42,098 nt of DNA from Streptomyces aculeolatus (GCF_020400605.1 NZ_JAINRD010000040.1:1-42098); one strand, 5' to 3'; shown: positions 9,996 to 17,771, counted from the first letter of the stretch. Numbers and translations: made by a program. The notes: generated by a model not told the origin, from the letters alone.

Positions 9996-10898
9996 TCAGC
10001 CCGTCACCTCCCCGGCGGCCCGGCGCAGGTAGGGGAGGAAGCCGGTGACCGACGGGGGGTGGGCCGTGGTGCGGGGGATGGCCGTGTGCAGGGTGCGCGT
10101 CGGGGCGTCGTCGGGGTGGAGGGCCGCCAGGGCCACGCCCCGGGGGAGGGCGCCGGCGGCGAGAGCGGGGACGAGGGTGAGGCCGAGGCCGGCCGCCACG
10201 AAGCCGAACTTCGCGGTCCACTCCCGGGCGACGTAGGCGATACGCGGCCGGAAGCCCTGCCGCAGGCAGGCGCTGATCAGCGTCTCCTCCGGCGTGTGGC
10301 TGCCCGCGACCCAGCTCTCGCCGGCCAGGTCCGCCAGCCGCAGCGGGCGGATGCCGCCGGCCAGCCGGTGGCCGGCCGGCAGGGCGACGAGCACCGGGTC
10401 GTCGAGCAGGTGCGTCAGCTCCACCGCCTCGTACGCCGCCACCTGCTCCGGGTAGCCCGACACCACTGCCAGGTCCAGCGCGCCGGCGGCCAGCGCGGCG
10501 ACGTGGTCGCGGCTGTACCCCTCGACGTGCGTCACGTGCACGCCGGGATGGTCGGCGGCGAACGCCGCCAGCGCACGCGGTACGAGAGCGGCGTCCGCGG
10601 TGGCGAAGGAGCCCAGCCGAAGCCGGCCGGCCGCCAGCCGGTCGAGGGCGGCGAGGTCGCGGCGGGCGTCGGAGAGGCGGTCGAGGGCGGCTTCGGCGTG
10701 GCCGAGGGCGCGGCGCCCCTGCTGGGTCAGCCGTACGCCCCGCGGCAGCCGGTCGAAGAGCGGGGCGCCGAACTCCGCCTCCAGCGCGGCGATCTGCCGG
10801 GAGACGGCGGACTGGGTGAAGCCCAGCTCGGTGCCCGCGGCGGTGAAGGAACCGTGGCGGGCGACGGCGCGGAAGACCTCCAGCCAGGCGGTGTCCAT
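9996..10898 (-). CDS. LysR-family transcriptional regulator
   Basis: A 300-residue LysR regulator. The N-terminal winged helix is WLEVFRAVARHGSFTAAGTE with FTQSAVSRQIAALE as recognition helix, followed by the linker helix and a periplasmic-binding-like effector domain (residues about 90-290). The start at 10898 gives MDTAWLEVFRAV and a GGGAG ribosome binding site. It is transcribed divergently from the RidA-family gene; LysR proteins usually control the adjacent divergent gene, so that is the expected target. The effector is unknown. The last codon lies 6 bp from the stop of the convergent orphan gene. Confidence 0.93.
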   Translation of the reverse strand: MDTAWLEVFRAVARHGSFTAAGTELGFTQSAVSRQIAALEAEFGAPLFDRLPRGVRLTQQGRRALGHAEAALDRLSDARRDLAALDRLAAGRLRLGSFATADAALVPRALAAFAADHPGVHVTHVEGYSRDHVAALAAGALDLAVVSGYPEQVAAYEAVELTHLLDDPVLVALPAGHRLAGGIRPLRLADLAGESWVAGSHTPEETLISACLRQGFRPRIAYVAREWTAKFGFVAAGLGLTLVPALAAGALPRGVALAALHPDDAPTRTLHTAIPRTTAHPPSVTGFLPYLRRAAGEVTG

Positions 10899-10992
10899 GC
10901 GGCGCTCCCGGAGTGAGGCATGCGGTTCACGCATCCTATGCATGCGAGACATTCGTTGGTCGGATGGCTCGTGGGCGCCTAGCGTACCGGCC
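10899..10992. promoter_or_regulatory. Divergent LysR/RidA promoter region
   Basis: This gap of 94 bp holds TTGGTC (10956-10961), an 18-bp spacer and TAGCGT (10980-10985), which is 7 nt before the RidA-gene ATG and so predicts a leaderless transcript. The A/T-containing dyad ATGCAT around 10939 is a candidate part of a LysR T-N11-A site. Confidence 0.5.
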
Positions 10993-11415
10993 ATGACGCT
11001 GCAGAAGACCTTCGACAACCCCGCCGCAGTCCCGCCGCCCGCCGGCCACTTCTCCCACGTCGTACGCCTCGGTCTCGGCGGCGACGCCGCGCTGCTGTTC
11101 GTCTCCGGGCAGGTCGCCCTGGACGCCGACGGGCGGGTCGTCGGGCCCGGGGACATGCGCGCGCAGGCCCGGCACGTGATGGAGAGCCTGGGGGTGGTCC
11201 TCGCCGCGCACGGCGGCACGTTCGCGGACGTCGTGAACATCCGTTCGTTCGTCACCGACATGGGTCTGCTCGCCGAGTACGCCGAGGTGCGCCGCGGGTA
11301 CTTCCCCGGCCCGCCGCCGTCCAGCACCACCGTCGAGGTCTCCCGGCTCTTCCGGGACGGCGCGCTGCTGGAGGTGGAGGTCGTCGCGGCGGTGACCGGC
11401 GGCCAGGGGGCGTGA
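10993..11415 (+). CDS. RidA/YjgF/YER057c/UK114 family protein
   Basis: A 140-residue RidA-superfamily protein. These trimeric enzymes hydrolyse reactive enamines and imines or act in related catabolic steps. The core is LLFVSGQVALDADGRVVGPG, then MESLGVVLAAHGGTFADVVN, the segment RSFVTDM, and the C-terminal SSTTVEVSRLF with LLEVEVVAAV. The position normally occupied by the substrate-binding Arg of the archetypal RidA (IPARS) is SSTTVE here, so this is a paralogous subgroup rather than housekeeping RidA. It is paired with the divergent LysR regulator and has a predicted leaderless start. Confidence 0.88.
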   Translation: MTLQKTFDNPAAVPPPAGHFSHVVRLGLGGDAALLFVSGQVALDADGRVVGPGDMRAQARHVMESLGVVLAAHGGTFADVVNIRSFVTDMGLLAEYAEVRRGYFPGPPPSSTTVEVSRLFRDGALLEVEVVAAVTGGQGA

Positions 11416-11456
11416 ACTGCCGCTCGCACGCCGGTGATCGCCGCTGAGCCAGGCCG

Positions 11457-11462
11457 TACGAT
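11457..11462 (+). promoter_or_regulatory. Predicted -10 element of leaderless DUF4937 gene
   Basis: TACGAT, then 6 nt, then the GTG at 11469. No Shine-Dalgarno sequence fits. This is the leaderless pattern of Streptomyces. Confidence 0.55.
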
Positions 11463-11468
11463 GGCGCG

Positions 11469-12074
11469 GTGCTGGTCAAGTGGATTCGCTGCACCGTGGT
11501 GGACCGCCGGGGTTTCGAGCGGGGGCAGCGGAAGTGGGCGGGGCTGCCCGGTGAACCGGGCTTCCTCGGGCAGGGCGGGGGCTGGAGCCGCGCGCGCGAG
11601 GGTGTGGTGCACCTCATCGCCTTCTGGGAGAGCAGGGCGCTGTACGACTCGTTCATGGCCCGCTCCCACGACCGGCTCGCGGCGGCCCAGCTCGGCACGT
11701 TCCGCGACATGCGGGTCCGCCTCTTCGAGCACCGGATGGACGTGAAGGTGGGCTTCGAGCCGCGGTTCGACGGCGCGGACGTGATGCGGCTCGCACACTG
11801 CCGGGTGCGCGAGGAGCGGGTGGAGCACTTCACGCTGATGCAGGAGAAGGTGTGGAACCCGGCGATGGCGGGGTCCCCGGGGATGCTGCGGGGGGTGCTG
11901 GGGCAGTCCGGGGAGGGGGAGTTCCTGGTGCTGTCGCTGTGGTGGGCGGAGGCCGAACACGGCAAGTACCGCGAGGAGCGGGTGGAGCGGCTGGCGCTGC
12001 GCGCGCAGACCGCGGCGGACGTGGCGGCGCTGGCGGGGGACGTAGTGGATCTGGAGACCTCCTGGACCGTCTGA
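11469..12074 (+). CDS. DUF4937/YdbC-type protein
   Basis: A 201-residue protein made of two similar halves, MLVKWIRCTVVDRRGFERGQ near the N-terminus and a second half around VGFEPRFDGADVMRLAHCRV. It resembles YdbC/DUF4937 proteins with an antibiotic-monooxygenase-like (dimeric alpha/beta barrel) fold. Elements such as FWESRALYDSFMARSHDRL (helix) and FLVLSLWWAE (strand) recur in both halves. The biochemical function is unknown. The start is GTG at 11469 by its leaderless promoter. The ADP-ribosylglycohydrolase gene begins 35 bp after its stop, but has its own -10-like element. Confidence 0.75.
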   Translation: MLVKWIRCTVVDRRGFERGQRKWAGLPGEPGFLGQGGGWSRAREGVVHLIAFWESRALYDSFMARSHDRLAAAQLGTFRDMRVRLFEHRMDVKVGFEPRFDGADVMRLAHCRVREERVEHFTLMQEKVWNPAMAGSPGMLRGVLGQSGEGEFLVLSLWWAEAEHGKYREERVERLALRAQTAADVAALAGDVVDLETSWTV

Positions 12075-12094
12075 CCGCCCGCCCGCCCGGCCGC

Positions 12095-12100
12095 TACGCT
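12095..12100 (+). promoter_or_regulatory. Predicted -10 element of the ADP-ribosylglycohydrolase gene
   Basis: TACGCT lies 9 nt upstream of the ATG at 12110, with no ribosome binding site between, consistent with a leaderless or near-leaderless message. Spacing is slightly long. Confidence 0.35.
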
Positions 12101-12109
12101 GTGCCCGAG

Positions 12110-13204
12110 ATGACACCGGACTCCGCTTCCGCCCCGCCGCCGGACCCGTCCGCGCCGCGGGACGACGCCCAGGAACCGGCCCCGGTCACGGCCACGGCGG
12201 CCGGCCCGGGCCGGAGTGCCCGCGTGCCCGGCGATCCGGGGGCGCGCGGGCGTGACGCGAGCCTGGCGCGTGCTCTCGCGAGCCTGCGCGGGCTGGCCGT
12301 CGGCGACGCGCTCGGCGCCCGGTACACCGAGCCCGGCACCTTCCCGCTCCTGGCCCGCCGCGAGCTGCCGCCCGCGCCGTGGCGGTGGACCGACGACACG
12401 GAGATGGCGGCGTCGGTGGTGGCGGTGCTCGCCGCGCACGGCCGCGTCGAGCAGGACGCGCTGGCGGCGTCCTTCGCCGGCCGGCAGAACGCCGGCGGGC
12501 CCCGCGGCTACGGGCGCGCGGTGAACCGGATCCTGCGGCAGGTGCGCGACGGCGAGGACTGGCGCCGCCTCGCCGCGGCCCTCTTCGACGGGCAGGGCTC
12601 CTGGGGCAACGGGGCGGCGATGCGGGTGGCGCCGCTGGGCGCCTGGTACGCGGGGGACGCCGAGGAGGCGGTACGGCAGGCGGAGGTCTCGTCGTACGTC
12701 ACGCACCAGCACCGCGAGGCCGTCGCCGGCTGCATGGCGGTGGCCGCGGCGGCGGCGCTGGCCGCCGACGGGCCCGAAGGCCCCGACGGCGCCCCGGGCG
12801 CCACGGCGGACCCCATGCCCGGTGCGCCCCGGCCGGCCTCCGGCGCCGCGCTGCTCGACCAGGTGATCGCGCTCGTGCCGCGCAGCGCCGTCGCCCAAGG
12901 GCTGCGCCGCGCACGGGACATGCTCGACTACGACGACGTCGCCACGGTCGCTGCCGTACTGGGCAACGGCCGCCGTACCAGCGCGCACGACACCGTGCCG
13001 TTCGCGCTGTGGTCGGCCGCCCGGCACCTCGGCGACTTCGCGGGCGCCTTCTGGGCGACCGCGCAGGCCGGCGGGGATGTGGACACGACCTGCGCGATAG
13101 TCGGCGGAGTGCTCGCGGGTTCGGCGGCCGGGGCGCCGCCGGCCGCGTGGGTACGGCACGTGGAGCCGCTGCCGGCGTGGGTGCCGGCGGCCGCGGACGC
13201 CTGA
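12110..13204 (+). CDS. ADP-ribosylglycohydrolase family protein
   Basis: A 364-residue member of the ARH/DraG family, which removes ADP-ribose from proteins or hydrolyses related ADP-ribosyl compounds using two Mg ions. A disordered Pro/Ala-rich segment of about 45 residues precedes the fold. Family signatures are LRGLAVGDALGARYTEPG, WTDDTEMAASVV (metal ligands), GSWGNGAAMRVAPLG, and GGDVDTTCAIVGGVLAG (the second metal cluster). An alternative GTG start three codons upstream has no ribosome binding site. The substrate is unknown, and no ADP-ribosyltransferase is encoded nearby. Confidence 0.92.
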   Translation: MTPDSASAPPPDPSAPRDDAQEPAPVTATAAGPGRSARVPGDPGARGRDASLARALASLRGLAVGDALGARYTEPGTFPLLARRELPPAPWRWTDDTEMAASVVAVLAAHGRVEQDALAASFAGRQNAGGPRGYGRAVNRILRQVRDGEDWRRLAAALFDGQGSWGNGAAMRVAPLGAWYAGDAEEAVRQAEVSSYVTHQHREAVAGCMAVAAAAALAADGPEGPDGAPGATADPMPGAPRPASGAALLDQVIALVPRSAVAQGLRRARDMLDYDDVATVAAVLGNGRRTSAHDTVPFALWSAARHLGDFAGAFWATAQAGGDVDTTCAIVGGVLAGSAAGAPPAAWVRHVEPLPAWVPAAADA

Positions 13205-13224
13205 CGGACCGGGGACGGGACGAC

Positions 13225-13260
13225 CCGGTGGCCCCGCCCCGCTACTGGCGGGGCCACCGG
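13225..13260. terminator. Bidirectional terminator between convergent genes
   Basis: A perfect 14-bp stem (CCGGTGGCCCCGCC and its complement) with an 8-nt loop sits between the ADP-ribosylglycohydrolase stop (13204) and the exporter stop (13278, minus). It is followed by CTTTC on the plus side. Confidence 0.88.
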
Positions 13261-13277
13261 CTTTCGGGGGCGCCGCG

Positions 13278-14828
13278 TCAGGCGACGCCCGGTCCCGCCG
13301 CGCCGGACAGCGCCTCCAGGTCGGTCTTGCGCACCTTGATGGCGACCACGGCGACGACCACGGCGAGCAGCACCATGACCGTGGCCGCGACGAACCCCAT
13401 GGACATGCCCTCCGCGAGGACCTTCTGCCCCCACGGCGGGGGCAGCTCGCCGGTCTTCTCGAAGACCGCCTTCTGGTCGGGCGTGGCCTGCGCCATGAAT
13501 GACGGGATCTGCTCCTTCGCCTCGTCCCTGCTGGCCGTGCCGAACACGGTGGTCAGGATGGACAGGCCGAGCGAGCCGCCCACCTGCTGGGTGGCGTTGA
13601 GCAGGCCGGAGGCGGCGCCCGCCTCCTCCAGCGCGACGCCGGAGACGGCGGTGATGGTGAGCGTCACGAAGTTCATGCCCATGCCGAAGCCGAAGACGAT
13701 CTCGGGCCCGAACACCCCGCCCATGAACGTGCTGTCGGTGTCCAGGAACACCAGCCACCCCATGCCGACCGCGGTGATGAGCGAGCCGCCGACCATGAAC
13801 GGCTTGGGCCCGAGCACCGGCAGGAACCGCTGCGCGAGGCCCGCGCTGACGACGATCGCCACCGTGATCGGCAGGAACGCCACGCCCGCCTTGATCGGGC
13901 TGTAGCCGAGGACGTTCTGCGCGAACAGCACGAGGTAGAAGAAGATGCCGAACATGGCTGCGGCCAGGCTCAGCATGATCACGTACGTGCCGGAGCGGTT
14001 GCGGTCGGCGAACATCTTCAGCGGCGTGATGGGGTCCTTCGCGCTGCGCTCGACGAAGACGAACGCGACGAGCAGGATCACCGCCGCCGCGAACGAGCCT
14101 ATGGTCAGGCTGTCGCGCCAGCCCTCCTCGGCGGCGCGGATGAACCCGTAGACGAGCGCGGCCATGCCGAGGGTCGACGTCAGCGCGCCGGAGATATCGA
14201 AGCGTCCGGGGTGCCGCTCCGACTCGTTGATGTACAGGGGGACGGCGGCGATGATCAGCACGCCGATGGGGACGTTGACGAAGAGCACCCAGCGCCAGTC
14301 GAGCCACTCGGTCAGCATGCCGCCGGCGAGCAGGCCGATGGCGCCGCCGCCCGCGGAGACCGCCGCGAACACCCCGAACGCCCGGTTGCGCTCGGGACCC
14401 TCGGGGAACGTGGTGGTGACGAGCGCGAGCGAGGTGGGTGAGGCGATGGCGCCGCCGACGCCCTGCAGTGCGCGGGCCAGGAGCAGCTGCCACGGCTCCT
14501 GCGCGAAGCCGCCGAGCAGGGAGGCGACGATGAACAGTCCGATGCCGAAGGAGAAGACGCGACGGCGGCCGAGGATGTCCCCGGCTCGGCCGCCGAGGAG
14601 CAGCAGGCCGCCGAAGGTCAGGGTGTACGCGCTGACGACCCAGGTCAGGCCGGTGGTGGAGAAGTCCAGATCGCTCTGGATGTGTGGGAGGGCGATGTTC
14701 ACGATCGTCGCGTCGAGCACGACCATCAGCTGACAGGCGGCGATGATGACGAGCGCCATGTTGCGCTGGTCACCACGAGGAGCCTTGCCCGTCTCCCGCC
14801 CGTTCGCTAGTTGAGAGGTTGTCACCAT
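13278..14828 (-). CDS. MFS multidrug exporter, DHA2 (EmrB/QacA) type
   Basis: A 516-residue inner-membrane proton antiporter with about 14 transmembrane helices. MFS motif A is GRAGDILGRRRVF in the first cytoplasmic loop. TM1 carries the DHA2 signature LDATIVNIALP. Motif C lies in the GGGAIGLLAGGMLT region of TM5. A loop of about 45 residues precedes the last helix. The start at 14828 (MVTTSQLANG) has GGGG about 7 nt upstream; an in-frame ATG 9 nt earlier is possible. The TetR-type gene is divergent, and two inverted repeats between them are the probable operators, so drug-inducible efflux is expected. Confidence 0.94.
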   Translation of the reverse strand: MVTTSQLANGRETGKAPRGDQRNMALVIIAACQLMVVLDATIVNIALPHIQSDLDFSTTGLTWVVSAYTLTFGGLLLLGGRAGDILGRRRVFSFGIGLFIVASLLGGFAQEPWQLLLARALQGVGGAIASPTSLALVTTTFPEGPERNRAFGVFAAVSAGGGAIGLLAGGMLTEWLDWRWVLFVNVPIGVLIIAAVPLYINESERHPGRFDISGALTSTLGMAALVYGFIRAAEEGWRDSLTIGSFAAAVILLVAFVFVERSAKDPITPLKMFADRNRSGTYVIMLSLAAAMFGIFFYLVLFAQNVLGYSPIKAGVAFLPITVAIVVSAGLAQRFLPVLGPKPFMVGGSLITAVGMGWLVFLDTDSTFMGGVFGPEIVFGFGMGMNFVTLTITAVSGVALEEAGAASGLLNATQQVGGSLGLSILTTVFGTASRDEAKEQIPSFMAQATPDQKAVFEKTGELPPPWGQKVLAEGMSMGFVAATVMVLLAVVVAVVAIKVRKTDLEALSGAAGPGVA

Positions 14829-14848
14829 GTTCCCCATACATGTGAAAT

Positions 14849-14868
14849 AGTGAACGGTAGCGTTCACT
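14849..14868. promoter_or_regulatory. TetR-type operator 1
   Basis: AGTGAACG-GTAG-CGTTCACT has perfect 8-bp arms. It lies 20 bp upstream of the exporter start, where a bound repressor would block its transcription. Confidence 0.85.
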
Positions 14869-14898
14869 GATGAGCTGAGCGTAGGCGCACCCGCGAGG

Positions 14899-14915
14899 GA
14901 ACGCAAGCGTTCACT
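14899..14915. promoter_or_regulatory. TetR-type operator 2
   Basis: GAACGC-AA-GCGTTC (14899-14912) shares the half-site GCGTTCACT with operator 1. Corresponding half-sites are 47 bp apart. It is 24 bp before the regulator's start and supports autorepression. Confidence 0.75.
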
Positions 14916-14939
14916 ATGGCCGCTAATGGAGAGACCGAT

Positions 14940-15578
14940 ATGGGTAGTTCGCGCCGGACCGCTCCCGGAGCGTGCACCGAGACCAGCCAGAGCCAGGCGG
15001 GCGGAGTACGCCGCCGGGGCGACGTACTCGAACGCGCCATCCTGGAAGCCGCCCTCGAACAGCTCGGCGTCGCCGGCTGGAAGGGACTGACGATCGAGGG
15101 CGTCGCCGCCCGCGCACAGACCGGGAAGGCCGCCGTCTACCGGCGGTGGGCCTCCAAGTCGGAGCTCGTCCAGGACGCGCTGCGGGCCGGGGTGCCGCCG
15201 CTGGAGACGCAGCCGGACCGCGGCAGCCTGCGCGCCGACCTCACCGAGTTCTGCCGTGCGCTGCGCGATCGCATGTACTCCAGCGGCGGGCAGGCGCTGC
15301 GCGCCGTGCTCGACGAGTGCGACCGCGAGCAGGCCGAGCAGTTCCACGAGGTGGTCATGGGGCAGATCATCGACCCGGGCAAGGCGCTCATCGCGGAACT
15401 GCTGCGCCGGGGCGTCGAACGCGGGGACGTGCGCCCGGAGGTGAACGGGGACCTGGTGCTGGACGTGCTCCCGGCGATGATGATGTACCGCCACAAGACC
15501 ACCGGCCGGGACCTCAGCGAACAGGACATGGACGAGATGGTCGACCAGGTGATGGTGCCGCTGCTGCACGCGGAGTGA
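14940..15578 (+). CDS. TetR-family repressor
   Basis: A 212-residue TetR regulator. A basic, flexible N-terminus of about 30 residues is followed by the helix-turn-helix (AILEAALEQLGVAGWKGLTI then GVAARAQTGKAAVYRRWASK) and a C-terminal ligand/dimer domain of the TetR_C_11 kind. The ATG at 14940 is preferred to the in-frame ATG at 14916 because GGAGAG lies at optimal distance before it and the earlier ATG overlaps operator 2. It is divergent from the DHA2 exporter and very probably represses it and itself, being released by a drug ligand. Confidence 0.92.
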   Translation: MGSSRRTAPGACTETSQSQAGGVRRRGDVLERAILEAALEQLGVAGWKGLTIEGVAARAQTGKAAVYRRWASKSELVQDALRAGVPPLETQPDRGSLRADLTEFCRALRDRMYSSGGQALRAVLDECDREQAEQFHEVVMGQIIDPGKALIAELLRRGVERGDVRPEVNGDLVLDVLPAMMMYRHKTTGRDLSEQDMDEMVDQVMVPLLHAE

Positions 15579-15636
15579 CGGCGGGGCGGCGTGCGGGGAC
15601 CGCACGGGTGGGCGTGAGGCGCCCGGGCCCGGGTCG

Positions 15637-15642
15637 TAAGCT
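15637..15642 (+). promoter_or_regulatory. Predicted -10 element of leaderless rnhB
   Basis: TAAGCT, 6 nt, then the GTG start at 15649. No ribosome binding site lies between. Confidence 0.6.
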
Positions 15643-15648
15643 GGCATT

Positions 15649-16362
15649 GTGAGTCCCTACGAGCCGCCCACCCACCGCGTCGAGCGCTCCCTTCGCGCCA
15701 CCACCGGCGCCAAGATCGTCGCGGGCGTCGACGAGGTGGGCCGGGGTGCGTGGGCGGGGCCGGTCACCGTGTGCGCGGCCGTCACCGGCCTGCGCCGCGC
15801 CCCCGAAGGCCTCACGGACTCCAAGCTGTTGACCGTCAAGCGGCGCGAGGAGCTGTCCGCCGAGCTGACGGGCTGGGTCACCGCGCACGCGCTGGGCCAC
15901 GCCTCGTCGCAGGAGATCGACGAACTGGGGATGACGGCGTGCCTGCGGCTCGCCGCCGGCCGGGCGCTGGAGGCGCTGCCCGTACGGCCGGACGCCGTCA
16001 TCCTCGACGGCAAGCACGACTACCTCGGGGCGCCCTGGCGGGCCCGTACGGTCATCAAGGGCGACCAGTCGTGCGTCGCGGTCGCCGCCGCGTCCGTGCT
16101 CGCCAAGGTGTACCGCGACGCCCGCATGGCAGAACTGGGCGCCGAGCGCGCGGAGTACGAGCCGTACGCGTTCGGCGACAACGCCGGCTATCCCTCGCCC
16201 GTGCACCGCGCCGCCCTCCAGGAGTACGGGCCCACCGCCCAGCACCGGCTCTCCTGGGCGTACATGGACGCGCTGGCGAAGTGGCAGCACCTGAAGCGGC
16301 CGCGGCTCGCACCCGAGGCCGCGGAGCTGGAGGCGGCCGGGCAACTGGGGCTGGACATCTGA
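15649..16362 (+). CDS. rnhB: Ribonuclease HII
   Basis: A 237-residue type-2 RNase H that cleaves RNA in RNA/DNA hybrids and starts removal of single ribonucleotides from DNA. The metal-binding acidic residues are Asp28 and Glu29 in GVDEVGRGAWAGP, Asp in AVILDGKHDY, and Asp in the AKVYRDARM region. The product-sensing motif GRG is present. The HSP-like end of the fold reads NAGYPSPVHRAALQEYGPT. It starts with GTG by the leaderless promoter. It begins a DNA-repair-associated group with the next three genes. Being beside nrdJ-type genes is logical, because it repairs ribonucleotides misincorporated when dNTPs are low. Confidence 0.96.
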   Translation: MSPYEPPTHRVERSLRATTGAKIVAGVDEVGRGAWAGPVTVCAAVTGLRRAPEGLTDSKLLTVKRREELSAELTGWVTAHALGHASSQEIDELGMTACLRLAAGRALEALPVRPDAVILDGKHDYLGAPWRARTVIKGDQSCVAVAAASVLAKVYRDARMAELGAERAEYEPYAFGDNAGYPSPVHRAALQEYGPTAQHRLSWAYMDALAKWQHLKRPRLAPEAAELEAAGQLGLDI

Positions 16363-16454
16363 CGCCGGGCGCCCGGGAGTCGGGGTCGCGGACCCCGCCG
16401 CGGGCGCGGCGCGCAGGGCGGCCGGGCCATTCAGTGGCCCACCCGCTGATGTGC

Positions 16455-16477
16455 TTGTCAGAGCTGTTTGATAGACA
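16455..16477 (+). promoter_or_regulatory. PafBC-like promoter before the 16485 gene
   Basis: TTGTCAGAG, an 8-nt spacer, then TAGACA matches the RecA-NDp consensus TTGTCRGTG-N8-TANNNT with one mismatch in each box. The -10 is 7 nt before the ATG at 16485, giving a leaderless message. Confidence 0.55.
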
Positions 16478-16484
16478 TGCGCCC

Positions 16485-17084
16485 ATGCCTCTCCCTGCCG
16501 AGGACTCTCCCACCCACGAGAGCGTCACGGGCCGCAGTGCGCCCCCTCGCCCCATCCCAGGTCCCCGACCCGCACGGCCGCGTGGCGGCTCCCGTTCCGG
16601 CCCCGGCGGCCGCGGCCCCGGTGCCACCGCGCCCGGAGCCACCGCTCCCGGTGCCCGTCCCGCGCCCGCCGCCGGCCAGGGCAGGCCCGCTGCCGGTCCG
16701 CAGCTCCAACTGATCCCCGCGACGCCCGACGGTGCCGTCGACGCCGCCGACGAAGCCGTCGACCTGCTGCTGGAGTCCGGCCGCGCGCCGGCCGAGATCC
16801 TGGTCCTCACCACCGGTGAGCTTCACCCCTGGGCGACGCACGAGCTGTCGTTCGGCGAGGACGGCTACTGGGCCCAGGAAGCCGCGGGGGACGACGTCTT
16901 CTACGCCTCCGCCGCGGCCTCGGAACGGCTGGCCCGGCGGCCGGTCGTCGTCGTCGCCGTCAACGGCGGTGGCGACGACGCGACGGCCACGGCGCTGCCT
17001 GCGGCCATGACGCGCGCGGCGGCGCTGCTGATCCTGTGCGGCGACGCGGACTACATCAACGGAATCCTGGGCGTCTCGGTCTGA
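16485..17084 (+). CDS. Conserved streptomycete protein resembling a UvrD-helicase remnant
   Basis: A 199-residue protein. Residues 1-75 are disordered and rich in Pro, Arg, Gly and Ala. The remainder has strands and helices reminiscent of the C-terminal half of UvrD/PcrA helicases: PAEILVLTTGE, then RRPVVVVAVNGG, then LPAAMTRAAALLILCGD, which echoes the helicase motifs V and VI (VALTRA and GD). No Walker A or motif II is present, so ATPase activity is not expected. The ATG at 16485 fits the promoter placed 7 nt upstream. It may be a regulatory or single-strand-binding adaptor in repair. I cannot give a firm family name. Confidence 0.7.
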   Translation: MPLPAEDSPTHESVTGRSAPPRPIPGPRPARPRGGSRSGPGGRGPGATAPGATAPGARPAPAAGQGRPAAGPQLQLIPATPDGAVDAADEAVDLLLESGRAPAEILVLTTGELHPWATHELSFGEDGYWAQEAAGDDVFYASAAASERLARRPVVVVAVNGGGDDATATALPAAMTRAAALLILCGDADYINGILGVSV

Positions 17085-17120
17085 GGACCGCGCCCCGCTC
17101 GCGGGCGGGGCGCGGGCGGT

Positions 17121-17771
17121 TCAGACCGCCCAGGAGATGGTCGGTTCCGCCTCCGCCGCCTGCGGTGCCGCGGGCGGCGGCTGCAGCGTGCGCGGACCCG
17201 GTGCCGTGCCCGCCTGTTCCGCGGGCTCGACCGCGGTGAACTCCGCGTCCGCCGGCGGGCCGCCCGCGTACGGGCGGCGCCCGCCCCGGCCCTCGCCCAG
17301 CACCTGCCAGCCGCCCCCGGTGAGCGTGATGTACGCGCCGCAGCGCAGCCCGTGCAACGTGCAGGCGTCCCGCAGCCCCCACATCCACGCGCCGTCCTCC
17401 TCCGTCCAGCCCGCGTCCCCGCCGCGGCAGTACAGCAGCACCGCCGTACGGACCGGGAAGCGGCGGCGCAGGTCGTGCGGGATGACCCGGCGGAGCCGGG
17501 CCAGCAGCGCGTTGCGCAGGTCCCAGCCGTCCGCGACGGCCTCCGGGAGACCCGTCTCGCGCCGCGTCAGCGACGCGCTCGCGCGCAGCCGCTCGTCGGG
17601 GTCGAGCACGGCGATCACCGCCGTCTGCGGCGCGGGCCGGTGACGGGAGTGCAGGCCGGTGACGATCTCGCGGGGGTTGCGCAGCAGCGGGATGCCGGCC
17701 GCCGCCCACTCGGCAGGTTCGAGGATGCGGCCGGACGGGCCGGTGTCGCCGGTGGCGGGGCCGAAGACCAA
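17121..17771 (-). CDS. Conserved hypothetical protein next to RecQ
   Basis: A 216-residue cytosolic protein of unknown function. The first 150 residues look globular (GRILEPAEWAAAGIPLLRNP, then RHRPAPQTAVIAVLDPDERL, then VRTAVLLYCRGGDAGWTEED and WGLRDACTLHGLRCGAYITL), and the C-terminal 60 are Pro/Ala-rich and disordered. The alternating strands and helices with ILDPDER- and LYCRGG-like turns suggest a small alpha/beta fold, possibly remote to JAB/RadC-like domains, but I see no catalytic motif. The start is TTG at 17771 with AGGGAGGG 4 nt away. It is convergent with the 16485 gene and divergent from the RecQ helicase. Confidence 0.7.
   Translation of the reverse strand: MVFGPATGDTGPSGRILEPAEWAAAGIPLLRNPREIVTGLHSRHRPAPQTAVIAVLDPDERLRASASLTRRETGLPEAVADGWDLRNALLARLRRVIPHDLRRRFPVRTAVLLYCRGGDAGWTEEDGAWMWGLRDACTLHGLRCGAYITLTGGGWQVLGEGRGGRRPYAGGPPADAEFTAVEPAEQAGTAPGPRTLQPPPAAPQAAEAEPTISWAV

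Noticed and set aside
9996..12116. Extended LysR frame of 706 codons
   Set aside because: The extra N-terminal 400 codons are antisense to the RidA and DUF4937 genes. The LysR domain begins at 10898 with a good ribosome binding site.
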